DNA of 64,000 bases from Ectobius pallidus (GCA_964059195.1 CAXKWD010000006.1:173412825-173476824), one strand, 5' to 3'. Numbered from the stretch's first letter, positions 33,013-43,988 are shown. Made by a program: numbers and translations. Notes: a model not told the origin generated them from the letters alone.

Positions 33013-34791
33013 GTGCTAGTATGGAACTTTATGAGATTTCGTATGGAGACAGTTTGTAACACCCTGTATAATCAAAGTTGTTCCTTCAGATTGCCCCTAT
33101 TACTGCTCTGAACTAATATTTCTCATTACACATTTCAAATGAAGTAATAACAACATCTGATGAAGCCCGTAATCATTGCGTAAGAATGTGGAATTATCTT
33201 AGGGGGCACGGAAGGGATTAACTGAGGTGGCACGTAATACAGTAAGGCGTTCCAACACGCAAACATAGGCTAATGCGGAAATGGCACAGGATCATAACGC
33301 ACTGCCCCCTGGATACCTCTCCGCGCCCAGAAACTTTCTATGTCGATTAAAGTAAATCTTGTTCTGCATCATGGCTATTTGTTTTCATATTTCTATGTTG
33401 GCTCAAGTACTTGATAGTCCGGTATACTGTAATACTATACACGTTCTTTCGCAAAGAAACTTTTATAAAAGATGTTTGACAATAAATATGACATTTATTC
33501 ATTTTGGACCCAATCGGTTGACCGGTACCGGAGAAAAGAACAATTTAGTGCCTATTTTATGGTAACATACAGGTGGTACCAAAAATTTAAGGCCACCAGC
33601 ATATTTGAAAGAAATGCGTATGTGCTTTATACTTTTGGGCTGTATTAACTGATTTTTTGTTTGTTTATTGTGATTGTTATGAGATGCTTGGAAATGAAAA
33701 TAAAATAGAATTACTGCTATTTTCTTAACTTTTACGATTTTTTAAAAAATATATCGATAATTTAAAATTACTACATTTTATAACGTTTCAGGGCATGGGA
33801 ATTCTATAATAATACAAATAACGGGTTACTTTTTTCTATGATGGTACATGTATAGTTACACAACAAATTGATGCCTAAGGACACTATCTGGATGTGTTTT
33901 TGTAAAAATTAATGCAGGTGAAACTTTTTTTAATATTCCAGAAAAAGTTACTACGATTAACACATTTGAAAGAGTGAATGTCGAGTATTCTCAATTAAGC
34001 TATTGGCATCGTAACAATGCCGGATACTAGTCTGGAGCTACTCAGGATAGTGCAGCATGGTCCACATTCAAAATTATTCATTTCCTGTACTCGACATTCA
34101 CTCTTTCAAATGTGTTAATCGTAGTAACTTTTTCTGGAATATTAAAAAAAGTTTCATCTGCATTAATTTTTATAAAAACACATCCAGATAGTGCCCATAG
34201 GTATCAATTTCTTGTGTAACTATACATGTACCATCATACAAAAACGTAACCCGTTATTTGTATTATTATAGAATTCCCATGCCCTGAAACGTTATAAAAT
34301 GTAGTAATTTTAAATTATCGATATATTTTTAAAAAATCGTAAAAGTGAAGAAAATACCAGTAATTCCATTTTATTTTCATTTCCAAGCATCTCATAACAA
34401 TCACAATAAACAAACAAAAAATCACTTTGTTCAGCCCAAAAGTACAAAGCCAATACGCATTTCTTTAAAATATGCTGGTGGCCTTAAACTTTTGGTACCA
34501 CCTGTATTAGAAACAATTTATCAATTTACAGTGTTCATATAGGCCTACGGCTTTGAAAGTTGCAATACAATTAGCTTTGACAAATAATAATAATGCCCAC
34601 ATATTCCTTCACATATGCTTATCAAACTAGACCTTTGTTCTTCCGTAAGCCCTGCTTAATGAATCGATCTGGAGCTTAACTCGGAAATGGATTACAAAAA
34701 TAACTTATTTTCTGCATTTCATAATTGAAATTATCACTGATTAAACGAAAGCATCCTGGCACTTTGTTATATCAGTTTACCTGACTTTATT
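33011..34791 (+). mobile_element. Family A copy, second of array, with two insertions
   Basis: Starts AAGTGCTAGTATGGAAC directly after (ATT)n. The head breaks off near 33055 and resumes with the monomer at about 33505, so 33056-33500 is foreign, unidentified DNA opening with TAACACCCTGTATA, which is a transposon-end motif. The copy is interrupted again by the 935-bp foldback and ends at TTACCTGACTTTAT, where the third copy begins without spacer. Confidence 0.75.
33570..34504. mobile_element. 935-bp Tc1/mariner-type foldback at a TA site
   Basis: Two 417-bp arms (33570-33986 and 34088-34504) nearly perfectly complementary around a loop of about 100 bp. Termini are CAGGTGGTACCAAAA / TTTTGGTACCACCTG, with TA on each side (33568-33569, 34505-34506). 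TA duplication and CAG-type ends fit Tc1/mariner. Removing it rejoins family A as GGTAACATATTAGAAAC. Open frame 34345-34542 lies in the right arm and is not a gene. Confidence 0.92.
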
Positions 34792-35692
34792 AAGTGCCAG
34801 TATGATACTTTATGAGATTGTGTGGTGGACGAAAAAATGTCTGTCCGTCTGTCTGTCCATCTGTCCGTGTGTCTGTACGCACCATAACTCAAATACGCTT
34901 TTTCGGATTTTCATGAAACTTGGAAAACACATTTATAATGTCCATGGGAAGAACCCTATTGATATTGAACCAAATCGGTTCACCGGTACCGGAGTAATGC
35001 CCAATTAAGTGCCTATTTTAATAGATTATGGCGCCTTTCTAATAGAAAGGCGCCATAACTCAAATACGCTGTATCGGATTTCCATGAAACTTGGTATACC
35101 CATTTATGACGTCCATAAGAAGTGCCTTATTGAATTTGAACCTAATCTGTTGACCGGTACCGGAGTAAAACCCAATTTAGTGTATATTTTAAAGACGTGG
35201 TAACTCAAATATGCTTTACCGGATTTTTATGAAACTTGGTATACACATTTATAATGTCCATGGGAAGACGTCTGTTCATAATGGATAAAATCGGTTGACC
35301 TGTTTCGGAGTAATGCTCAATTTTGTGTCTATTTTATGGTAATATACGTATTCGAAAGAATTTATAAAAAAAATGAAAATCAGTTATCTTGACAACATAG
35401 CCTATTGTTTTACTGTGATCGTATAAGGCCTTGGAAATTAAAATACAGGTAGCTATGACAAAAAAACATATTGATTTACATGCGCTTATCCAACTAGACC
35501 GTTAAAATGACCCAGGTGGCCGAGATGGTAGACCTTTCTTCTTCCGTAAGCCCTGCTTAATGAATAAATCTGGAGCTTAACTTGGAAATCAATTTTAAAA
35601 AAAACACATTCTGCATCTCATAATTGCAGTCATAACTGATTTTAAAAAAAACATACTGGCACATTGTTACATCAGTTTACCTGATTTTATTT
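34792..35692 (+). mobile_element. Family A copy, third of array, three monomers
   Basis: Starts AAGTGCCAGTATGATAC and has three monomers. The first two are separated by a perfect hairpin GGCGCCTTTCT-AAT-AGAAAGGCGCC (35029-35053). The SINE remnant GGTGGCCGAGATGG is fused to TAGACCTTTCTTC at about 35516-35542, identical to the junction in the 15469 copy. Ends CATACTGGCACATTG...CCTGATTTTATT. Confidence 0.85.
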
Positions 35693-35805
35693 CATTTTGC
35701 AGCTGCACCTACTTTTCTACTGTTTTCTTAATTCGGGAAACGAACGAGTGGTCCTGAAAAAGAAATTGTGCTAATTTTTATTTCCATGCTATTTGAAAAG
35801 TAAGT

Positions 35806-36090
35806 AAAGTGTTCCCTATTACAGGCCACGGAGCCCCAGGAGGTGAGGCTCCCAGATTTCTAGACATTCGGCACGTGAAGGTGGTAAGGTTGTCTGCCTT
35901 ACGGAACCGGTCGCCTTTACCCCCAGGATTGCTCCTGGTACTCATTTCTGTTAGAGGCTGAGTCGACCCCAGGGCCATAGTGTTACCAGAAGGATTAGGC
36001 TAACTGATAAACTCCAACGACCTCATCGGGGATCGAACCAGCGACCTTCCGGTTTGTAGCTCAGCGTCTCAACCACTACGCTACGGCGTA
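35806..36090 (-). mobile_element. tRNA-derived SINE, near full length
   Basis: The minus-strand head reads CGTAGCGTAGTGGTTGAGAC (A box), with GCTGGTTCGATCCCCGATG as B box. A body with TGGGGTCGACTCAGCC, AGGCGACCGGTTCCG and GGGAGCCTCACCTCC ends near 35806. A head-only relative is at 38930-39011. Confidence 0.8.
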
Positions 36091-36129
36091 GCATTAGAAT
36101 ATCTCCTAATGCTATAAATAATGTGTTTA

Positions 36130-36655
36130 ATTCTGAATAGACCAGTAGCAATAGTATATTGCGATACAAGTGCCGTAAGCGGTGCATACGGATCGAACAA
36201 AGACTTTGAAAAAACGAGGCGCTTGCGCCGAGTTTTTTCAATTTCCGAGATCCGTTATGCGCTTATGGCACGAGTATTGCATGCTATTTTTTGCACGATG
36301 ATTATTTATATCAATTTATTTATATTAATTGAGATATTAGCTGAAAATATTATGTTTATACACTATTGAGATGGATGTTATATTTCAGAAAGTGATTCGC
36401 ATGTGTTTGTTGCTATGGGAACCGAATATTTGTCCTGTTAAAGTCGCCACAAACTGGGGGGCCTTGGTTCCGGTCTCCCATAAAGGCTTGTGTTATGATG
36501 ATTTTACTTACGGCACTTGTGTTTTTTGTAATTTTTACCACACGGAGATTTCTTTTGTTTTCATAGCAACCAGATTGAGTGCGGGAATGTCAAGTTACGA
36601 TCCACAGCAACAATATTCGTAAGTACCACTAATTAGTTACGTAGTGCAAAAAGTA
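36130..36655 (+). mobile_element. Family D repeat, longest copy
   Basis: Starts GTATATTGCGATACAAGTG. It contains an extra hairpin (GTGCCGTAAGCG..CATACGGATC and its inverse GATCCGTTATGCGCTTATGG) centred on GAGGCGCTTGCGCC, then the shared body to GTAGTGCAAAAAG. Long open frames exist in this and the 47372 copy (up to 123 aa), but they differ by frameshifts and match no family I know. Nature of the element unknown. Confidence 0.65.
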
Positions 36656-37084
36656 ATGTTTAGTGTAATTCTTGCAGGGAGTTAAGAGTTAAACACTGTA
36701 CCCAGCATGAGTGCCAATAGCCCGCAGCCACATTTCCCACACATGAGGAAATTCTGCGGGGCAATAACTCACAGATTCGTTTCTAGGTTTCACTTTCCTC
36801 TGCCTCCCCTCCGGACCACGCCTCGGCGCTGGGGAACACTGATCTCATTTGCAATGAGACATCCGACGGGTTCAACTTCTCGTAAATTATCCTGTCTCGT
36901 AAATTTATAACTTTTGCTACAGCAAGTGGCACCCAGCGATCCGCCTTTCTCTGATGGCGAAACTATGCAACTCTGTAATATATTACACTGGTGCAAGAAC
37001 AGAATGTAAACAAACATTTATTGATAAACACACGTAACGGGGAGAAATATTAGATTGAAATAGACCTGAAATATAACTAATTCA
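36656..37084. other. Unassigned stretch, locally GC-richer
   Basis: Includes CCTCTGCCTCCCCTCCGGACC at about 36797. Overlapping open frames on both strands; no domain seen. Confidence 0.45.
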
Positions 37085-38345
37085 TTCTGGAGTCCCTCAA
37101 GGTTCAGTATTGGGCCCACTGCTTGTTTTCGAGTTATGTTAAATGATTTAACGTACATTGTCGATACTTACTCTGTTGTTCATGCTTATAAATAGGGTTC
37201 GGATGTTTATGACATGTCATAGTTTTATCCTGTTCTCCATTTTCACCGCAAACACAAATTAAACACGAATTGCACATTTGTTATCCTAATTGGACCGTTT
37301 TTATTTTACAAATAAAGTCATATTTTGGTCATTTTCATGGTTTTGCTCATATTTCGGTCATATTTTGTAATTTAACGTCATATTTCATTTATAAATTCGG
37401 TAAAAAAGAAACAGAATTATGCAGTATGTGCAGTAAATTGTAAACTTAACTTTTTCCGAAAAAGATCCTCGAATATTTTGGTTTTACTGGAACTGAAATG
37501 TGAAGGGACAATAACAAGTAATAGCACAATTACCTCTTCCTCCTTCTTGTTAACAACTTCCAATAGACATGTTTTTAACACATTTGCAGTGGTATCTGGA
37601 AACATTAACAGATTGGAAGTTCTTTACAAGTAAAACTGTAAATCACCTGTAAATTGTTAAAAAATGATTATCTGATGGAATTAATGTGATGTAATAATTT
37701 AGTGTCATTAAACCTTTTAAATTGGAACATTTAGTTTTAGAAAATACGTTTCTTTATGAGGTCATATTTAGGATTTTTGGGTCACATTTAAGTTATTAAT
37801 TTTAATGTCATATTTTCCACTTTTTTAGGTCACATACATCCGAACCATACTGATGAGTGATCTAAAACTATGCTTTATCAGAAGTGACTCGTGGTTCTGT
37901 GCCACCGTTAGTTTTAACTTAATGAAGCTAGAAATGAAAGCATATTTTTTCTGTAACACCTGACGAAGGCGTATACATGTTGTTTAATATGCTTAGTATA
38001 TTTAAAGAATCAATATTATCTTAGGAGCCTATATTTGAAGCAGACAATCTCGTATTTTATCATTCTTAAGAAGTCTGAACATCATGTAGCTTAAAGCTAT
38101 ATCAAAGTAACAATTTGACTTATTTACAGACATTGTCCTATGGGGAAACTGTAATTCAATAATCGGCTAATTTCTTCTACAGAAAAAAATAATTAGAATT
38201 TTAACTAATGCTAGTTTTAGAGCTTATTGTAAGCACTTATTCATAAATGATTCTACCATGGCTCTAGTTCGTATGGCTCTAACGATTTTAATAAAACGCA
38301 AAACTTTGAAACAACTATTTAAGCCCAATAAGTTAGCTCTGTAAA
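37085..38345 (+). pseudogene. Jockey-type LINE RT fragment, split by a hAT
   Basis: Before the hAT: HSGVPQGSVLGPLL (RT domain 4, 37085-37126), then a frameshift and NDLTYIVDTYSVVHAY leading into the catalytic box. The hAT inserts just before the YADD triad, and the right flank resumes with a damaged ADDLKLC at 37851. Farther on, VLWGNCNSI and FLLQKKIIRILTNASFRAYC (about 38135-38230) match the conserved region after the RT in Jockey-group elements. Multiple stops; dead. Confidence 0.75.
37193..37849. mobile_element. hAT element, TAGGGTTCGGATG termini
   Basis: Inverted ends TAGGGTTCGGATGTTTATGAC / GTCACATACATCCGAACCATA. The interior repeats GGTCATATTT / GTCATATTT, like the hATs at 22774 and 54324. 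An ATGACATGTCAT palindrome follows the left TIR. A clean 8-bp TSD is not visible, but the two flanks belong to the same LINE reading order. Confidence 0.8.
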
Positions 38346-38514
38346 AATTATTTAGATGGTACTTTACTCGTATCTATTTTAGATATTTCTAGATTATCTC
38401 AATTATAGTACGAGATACATGAAAACCTAGCGTAGTAAAGTTGTAGAGAAAATTAAAGTGAACGTTTTCTCTTTATAAAATTAATACACACACACATATA
38501 TAATTTCTGAAAAT

Positions 38515-38787
38515 ATTACACTGAATTCATCGAACGCAGTTCAGTTCTCATGACAACAATATTGTTTGCAGTATTCACATAGGGCTTTGGAAGTTGCAAT
38601 ACACTGGGCTTTGAGAAGTAATTAGACAAGCTAGCGATAGGAAAAATCACACTTATTCCTCTGATAAGTATATTACGCTTATCGAAGTTTCTCAAGAAAC
38701 TGTGATCTAAAACTCAATAGTTTCTTAAATATGGTCTATTAACTCCATCTGACACTTTGTTATATCAGTTTACCTGATTTTATTTAC
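38515..38787 (+). mobile_element. Family A 3'-half fragment
   Basis: CAGTTCTCATGACAAC, TTTGGAAGTTGCAATACAC and TGACACTTTGTTATATCAG with end TTACCTGATTTTATTT; the internal part is diverged. Confidence 0.65.
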
Positions 38788-38929
38788 ATTGCACGTAAGT
38801 AATGTTTTTATAATCTCCTAAATTACTAAATTTAACATTTAAAATCTTCCTTCGCGAATGTGACTTTGAATAAAGATTAAACAACTGAATGTGTACTACT
38901 GCAATGCAGCCATGTACTGTATACTGAAA

Positions 38930-39011
38930 AACACCAACGACCTCATCGGGGATAGAACCCGTGACCTTCCGGTTTGTAGCGCAGCGTCTCAACCACTACG
39001 CTACGGCGTAT
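38930..39011 (-). mobile_element. SINE head fragment
   Basis: The minus strand has CGTAGCGTAGTGGTTGAGAC and ACGGGTTCTATCCCCGATG, the same tRNA head as 35806-36090, without body. Confidence 0.75.
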
Positions 39012-39029
39012 CCCACTATTTGAAAAGTA

Positions 39030-39090
39030 TTAAGCATTACAATATCTCCTAAATATCTCCTAATATCTCCTAAATATCTCCTAAGTATTA
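39030..39090 (+). repeat. AATATCTCCTA tandem repeat
   Basis: Four to five units of (A)AATATCTCCTA; the same ATATCTCCTA occurs singly next to the other SINE at 36101. Confidence 0.85.
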
Positions 39091-40365
39091 TATTAAGGTT
39101 GAGACTTTCACATAAGATTTTTATAATCTGTGGCTTTTAGAAAATGACTAACACATAATTTAGAACATACTGACAGCGTACAGAGCTAGGAATTAGAGAG
39201 TTCTTGTGGGGGCTCGAACCTGAACCATTACATTTCACGCCACACATTCAAAGCAATAATTAAGGATCGCCAGCAATAGAAATCGCAAGAGTCCATTGTA
39301 TTGAAAACAGGAATGCGAATCTAATCTGCAACACACATCCATTATTATCTGCAAAGGGAGTCAACCTGAATGAAAGTGTTTTCAATTAATGTAATGACAA
39401 GGGGATACCGGCATATCTCTACCCACTTTTGGGAAGTAACTCTAACCGCATCATGGACATAATACAACTATATTGTGAAATATTTCTCCACTTGTTTCAT
39501 GATGAAAATACACAATATACAGCTTATATACAAATAGAGAGAAAATGCGATGTACGGTTTTCTTTCGAAATCTCGAAATTTGACCGAAATTTAAAATTGT
39601 TATAACTTTTGAACATTTGAAGAAAAAAATAACAAATGACTACTCATTTTAAAGCGAATTTATTTCCCTACAACTTCTTCTCTGAGAGCATTGTGGTATA
39701 TTTAAGAGCTGAAGCGCTAGAAGGCAAAGTGTGTCGAAAAGCGCGAGGCGAAAAAGCTTTTTTCGAAAATTTGCTATTTTGAAGTTTGTATATAGAAACG
39801 TTTCCTCTACGATTCACCATTGTTTAGATCAAAGCGAAATACCTAAAAATGGAACCTTCTGTGGGCCCCTCTGCCCCCGCTCACCACCCACCCTCGGAGA
39901 CTTTAGTATGTTGTTCAGGACACTCTCTCCGACAACAGTGACAAATTTCAAAACTACACGATTTATTTTTTTCTATTTTTCCTTCGTTGCCTGGACTACT
40001 AGTGAATGTCTATATTTAATTTGACAACAGCCAAGTAATTGAGTTCTCGATAAGCAAGGGATAGTCATAACAAAAGCATAAACCTATGGAAAAGTAAATA
40101 GAGTATATTTCTAACATACTGTAATTTTTTTAAGCGCTAGGATTTTGATGCGCCTATGTATTATTTTATAATCTCTGATAATCTTTTTCTGCTTAAATAA
40201 AAGCACCTTATGAGTGCTATAGTCATTTATGTTTATATGTGAAATCTTCTACAGTACACGGCTGCATTGCATTAGTGCACATCCAGTTGTCTCACGGGTG
40301 CCACTAGCTAAATCTGCCTGTAACGGAAAAGCGTCTAGTCGTACTTTTAATGCCACTTTAGACAA
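39091..40365. other. Unassigned stretch
   Basis: No gene recognised. 39540-39990 has HINE-like phrasing (TTATAACTTTTGAAC, TTTCGAAAATTTGC) but no second copy in the window. The 97-aa frame at 39731-40024 has no domain. Confidence 0.45.
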
Positions 40366-40420
40366 AGGAAATTTCGTTTTTCGCGATTTTTTTAAAGACG
40401 GCTCAAACGATTAATTTGGG
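40366..40420 (+). mobile_element. Family B monomer scrap
   Basis: AAATTTCGTTTTTCGCGATTTTT and ACGGCTCAAACGATT match the B monomer. Confidence 0.6.
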
Positions 40421-40490
40421 TTGTGCATCCTTAGAGGATGCAATGCAAGTCATATATAATTATATATATATATATATAGCCTATATATAA

Positions 40491-41845
40491 GAGGCTTTGT
40501 CCTGACTGACTTAACTAATGACTGACAGAGAATCAACGTAGAGCCTAAACTACGAGTATAACAGGTAGAGAGACTTGAGATTTTGACAGTACCTTCGTTT
40601 CATAATGTAAGTGCTCACTAAGAAAGAATTTTGCAAAATTTTGATTTTAAATGCCAAAAAATAAAATGCTTTCGAGTATACTTAATCCCTTTTTTACACA
40701 GAATTATCAAATCCAAATCGCAGTTCACATGATACGGAAATTTGACAAATTAGAGAAGTTATCGATACAATTCATGCTATAAATAAATATTCAAGATGAA
40801 TTCCACGAAAATAATAATAATGCACTCACATAACTTTCTCTACCCTGGACATAGAGAATACTGTACGAGGTATGGTAATGTGTATATTATTATATCGCAG
40901 GTTTTTGGGGAGGGAAGTATGACCCGAAACGGTTGTATGGTAACATGAGAGTGAGGAATAAGATATTCCGCAAAGACAATACGATTTTATGTTACCGGAA
41001 TTTCTATTTCTCCTTATTTCAACCCCTACCAGGCTTGGTGTGTAAAAGCGATGGGGTGCAAAATTCTATATCTTCTATGAGCCATAAAAAGCTACATCAA
41101 GAGTTTTCTGAGGGAATAGTTTGAGTGTCCTTCTTCATTTCAAATTTTTAATCTCTTTATATATATAAAAGGCTTTGTCCTGACTGACAGGAATCAACGT
41201 AGAGCCTAAACTATAACAGGTAGAGACTTGGAATTTTGACAGTACTTTCGTTTCATAATGTAGGTGCTCACTAAGAAAGGTTTTTGAAAAATTCTGATTT
41301 TAAATGCCAAAAATCAAGTGTTTTTGAGAATACTTAATCCCTTTTTACACAGAATTATCGAATCCGAATCACATTTGACATTAAAACATATTGTTGTCAG
41401 TGGGTTTCAGATGGGTTTGGAATTAAATTAAATGGAAGTTTGACAATTACAGTTGGCTTTGTCTATTTTTGTCATACCTTGGAAATTAAACTTTCGCGAT
41501 CGCTTGAATGTTGTAAGCCCTAAATATGGTCAAACGTTGTTTTATTTGGACGAATCTCACTATACAGAGGTTTTCTTGGCCAAGAAACTCGAATCTGAGG
41601 TCGCTTTTACCAGTCGATGCTATCTGATCGTGGTAAGTAGTCCATGCGATTTAGGTGTTAATAATTATAATGATTTAACTATTATGCTCTTAATTTTTAA
41701 TTTTTGAAATAATTATCGCGGGAGAAGCCGCGGGCACATGCTAGTACGTATATAAGGACCTATAATTTGAAAATCGGAAGTCCTTCATAAGTTAATTTCG
41801 AATTACAAAATACAAGACCCGGGAGACGCCAGGCCTTTTAAGATA
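40491..41845 (+). mobile_element. Helitron, type C, host of a second Helitron
   Basis: 5' region TATATAAGAGGCTTTGTCC, body CTTTCTCTACCCTGGACATAG, CTACCAGGCTTGGTGTG, 3' hairpin CCCGGGAGACGCCAGGCC then TTTTAAGATAGT, where CTAG has decayed to ATAG. Interrupted at 41152-41744. Confidence 0.8.
41152..41744 (+). mobile_element. Complete 593-bp Helitron nested A|T inside another
   Basis: Starts TCTCTTTATATATATAAAAG and ends with palindrome CGCGGGAGAAGCCGCG plus GGCACATGCTAG. It sits exactly between A (41151) and T (41745). Removing it gives TTTTTAATACGTATATAAG, identical to the undisturbed copy at about 7389-7407. No TSD, as for rolling-circle insertion. The first about 290 bp are type C, the last about 300 bp match the Helitron at 43317 (GGCTTTGTCTA, TTTGGACGAATCTCAC, AAACTCGAATCTGA), so it is a chimera. 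The open frame 41453-41707 is not Rep/Helicase. Confidence 0.93.
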
Positions 41846-41906
41846 GTATTATGCTAAGAGGCAAACTTTACTTGTACAGAAGAAGATATGTGAGTTTGAG
41901 ATTATT

Positions 41907-42964
41907 AAGTGCCAGTATGGTACTTTATGAGATTGTGTGTGGGGACGAAAAATGTCTGTCCGTCTGTCTGTCTGTCCGTCCGTGTGTCTGTACGCGCGAT
42001 AACTCAAATACGCTTTGTCGAATTTTAATGAAACTTGGTATACACGTTTATAATGTCCATGGGAAGAACCCTATTGATATTGAATCAAATCGGTTCACCG
42101 GTACCGGTGTAATGCCCAATTTAGTGCCTATTTTAATAGATTATGGCGCCTTTCTAATAGAAAGGCGCCATAACTCAAATACGCTGTATCGGATTTCCAT
42201 GAAAATTGGTATACTCATATATGACGTTCATGAGAAGTGCCCTATTGAATTTGAACCTAATCTGTTGCCCGGTACCGGAGTAAACCCCAATTTAATGTCT
42301 ACTTTAAAGGCGCAATAACTCAAATACGCTTTATCGTATATTTATGAAACTTCGTATACGCATTTATAATGTCCATGGGAAGACGTCTATTTATAATAGA
42401 TAAAATCGGTTGACCTGTTTCGGAGTAATGCTCAATTTAGTGCCTATTTTATGGTAATATACGTATTCGAGAGAATTTATATAAAAAATGAAAATCAATT
42501 ATCTTGACAACACTGCCTATTGTTTTACTGTTATCTTATAAGGCCTTGGAAATTAAAATACAGGTAGCTATGACAAAAAACACTATCGATTTACAAGCGC
42601 TTATCCAACTAGACCGTTAAAATGACCCCGGTGGCCGAGATGGTAACGCTTTGGCCTCACATTCTGGAGTCCATGGTTCAAAACCCGAAACCGGCCAATT
42701 TGATTTTTTTTTTTGACATTTTTATGTGAGTGTGCGATTGTCAAGATATCAAAAATCTGTACAGTTCAGGTGATGCTGGAAGATTTTAATCTCATTAAAA
42801 AAAAAAACTAGACCTTTGTTCTTCCGTAAGCCCTGCTTAATGAATAAATCTGGAACTTAACTTGGAAATCAATTTAAAAAAAAAACATATTCTGCATATC
42901 ATAATTGCAGTCATAACTGTTTAAACAAAAACATACTGGCACTTTGTTACATCAGTTTACCTGA

Positions 42965-42972
<8 letters not shown>
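41907..42972 (+). mobile_element. Family A element, three monomers plus intact SINE
   Basis: Starts AAGTGCCAGTATGGTAC. Monomer starts (AACTCAAATACGC) lie at 42001, 42172 and about 42317. The hairpin GGCGCCTTTCT-AAT-AGAAAGGCGCC separates units 1 and 2. The full SINE lies at 42616. Ends CATACTGGCACTTTG...CCTGATTTTATT, running into (ATT)n. The 155-aa frame at 41851-42318 spans microsatellite and two monomers; the third monomer is out of phase, so coding is unlikely. Confidence 0.88.
42616..42805 (+). mobile_element. tRNA-derived SINE with TSD AACTAGACC
   Basis: A box GGTGGCCGAGATGGTAACGC, B box ATGGTTCAAAACCC, unique tail (GTGAGTGTGCGATTGTC, TCAGGTGATGCTGG), then A-run. Exact 9-bp TSD AACTAGACC at 42607-42615 and 42806-42814. 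Same family and same target position as 56954-57133. Confidence 0.88.
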
Positions 42973-43010
<38 letters not shown>

Positions 43011-43022
43011 TTTTTTTTTTTT
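42963..43022. repeat. (ATT)n microsatellite and T-run
   Basis: About 15 ATT units then a 13-T run at the 3' end of the family A copy. Confidence 0.93.
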
Positions 43023-43316
43023 CATTTAACGGAGTGAGTTTCTTTTCAGTTTTGGTTAATGACGGATATGCATATGTTCTAATAGGATCAGTGACTTTAT
43101 AGAAAACCTAAACAACTAGAAGAGAAAGGTACAGAGGTACTTAACAATAACTGAGTAGCACTTTAGGGAGAAAGTTATGTATTTGACATTCCAACATAGC
43201 TTATATTGCCACTTAGGCTGGACAAACAAACAATACCATAAGTAGCAACTGTTTTTAATGACAGAAGACTAGTGTCAAATGAGATACATTGTACATATTT
43301 CGCACTTTATGGCTAA
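43023..43316. other. Unassigned spacer
   Basis: No feature recognised. Confidence 0.5.
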
Positions 43317-43988
43317 CTAGCAGGTACCCGCGGCTTCGCCAGCGATAATTAATTCAGAAATTAAAAATTAAGAGCAAAATAATTAAAACATTATATTTAT
43401 TAACACTTTCACGTCAAACATCCATAGGCCTAAAGTGAACGATTAATTTAATTAACGAAACAGCTAAAAATCCTGCTTTGAAGTGAATTCCACGATTAGA
43501 AAACGCGGCATGGGAAAAATACAATCAGATTCGAGTTCCCTGGACGGGAAAGCTCCTGCATGGTGAGTTTCGTCCAAATCGAACAATGTTTTCCCATTTA
43601 GGCCTATGTGCATTATCCCTCTTCCATCCAGGCTGAATGTTTCTGATGTATGCGTGCCTTGACTTTATATACAAATGAATCGACCAGGGTGGGCGCACAA
43701 ATTCCTACTTCCAAGGCATGACAAAAGTAGACAAAGCCACCTGCAACTGATTTGAGAATTGACATGTATTACTGAAAACTGATGCTTTGAAAGCGCAAAA
43801 AAAAAAAAAGCACGTTTTCTGCCCCGTTATTCACTCATAACTCGCGAACGAAAGCGAAATTTAAAAATCCGGCTTCAAAGTGCATTCGCCCACCCTTCAG
43901 TCCATCTATTCATAAAATTTCAGATCTCTGCGTTCGGTAGATTTCGCTGGGCATAGCGCATAGACAGTTCTACTTTTATTATAGTAGA
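43317..43988 (-). mobile_element. Non-autonomous Helitron, complete
   Basis: On the minus strand it starts TCTACTATAATAAAAGTAG and ends GCGAAGCCGCGGGTACCTGCTAG followed by T at 43316, with the usual GC hairpin. Inner blocks: CGATTTGGACGAAACTCACC, GGAACTCGAATCTG. No Rep/Helicase frame. Its 3' half is shared with the chimeric element at 41152. Confidence 0.85.

Noticed and set aside
41851..42318. 155-aa open frame with repeated SNTLYRI-type segments, recurring in other A copies
   Set aside because: It reads through the CTGT microsatellite and tandem monomers of family A. The third monomer is out of phase and other copies are broken by stops, so similarity reflects DNA repeats, not a protein family.
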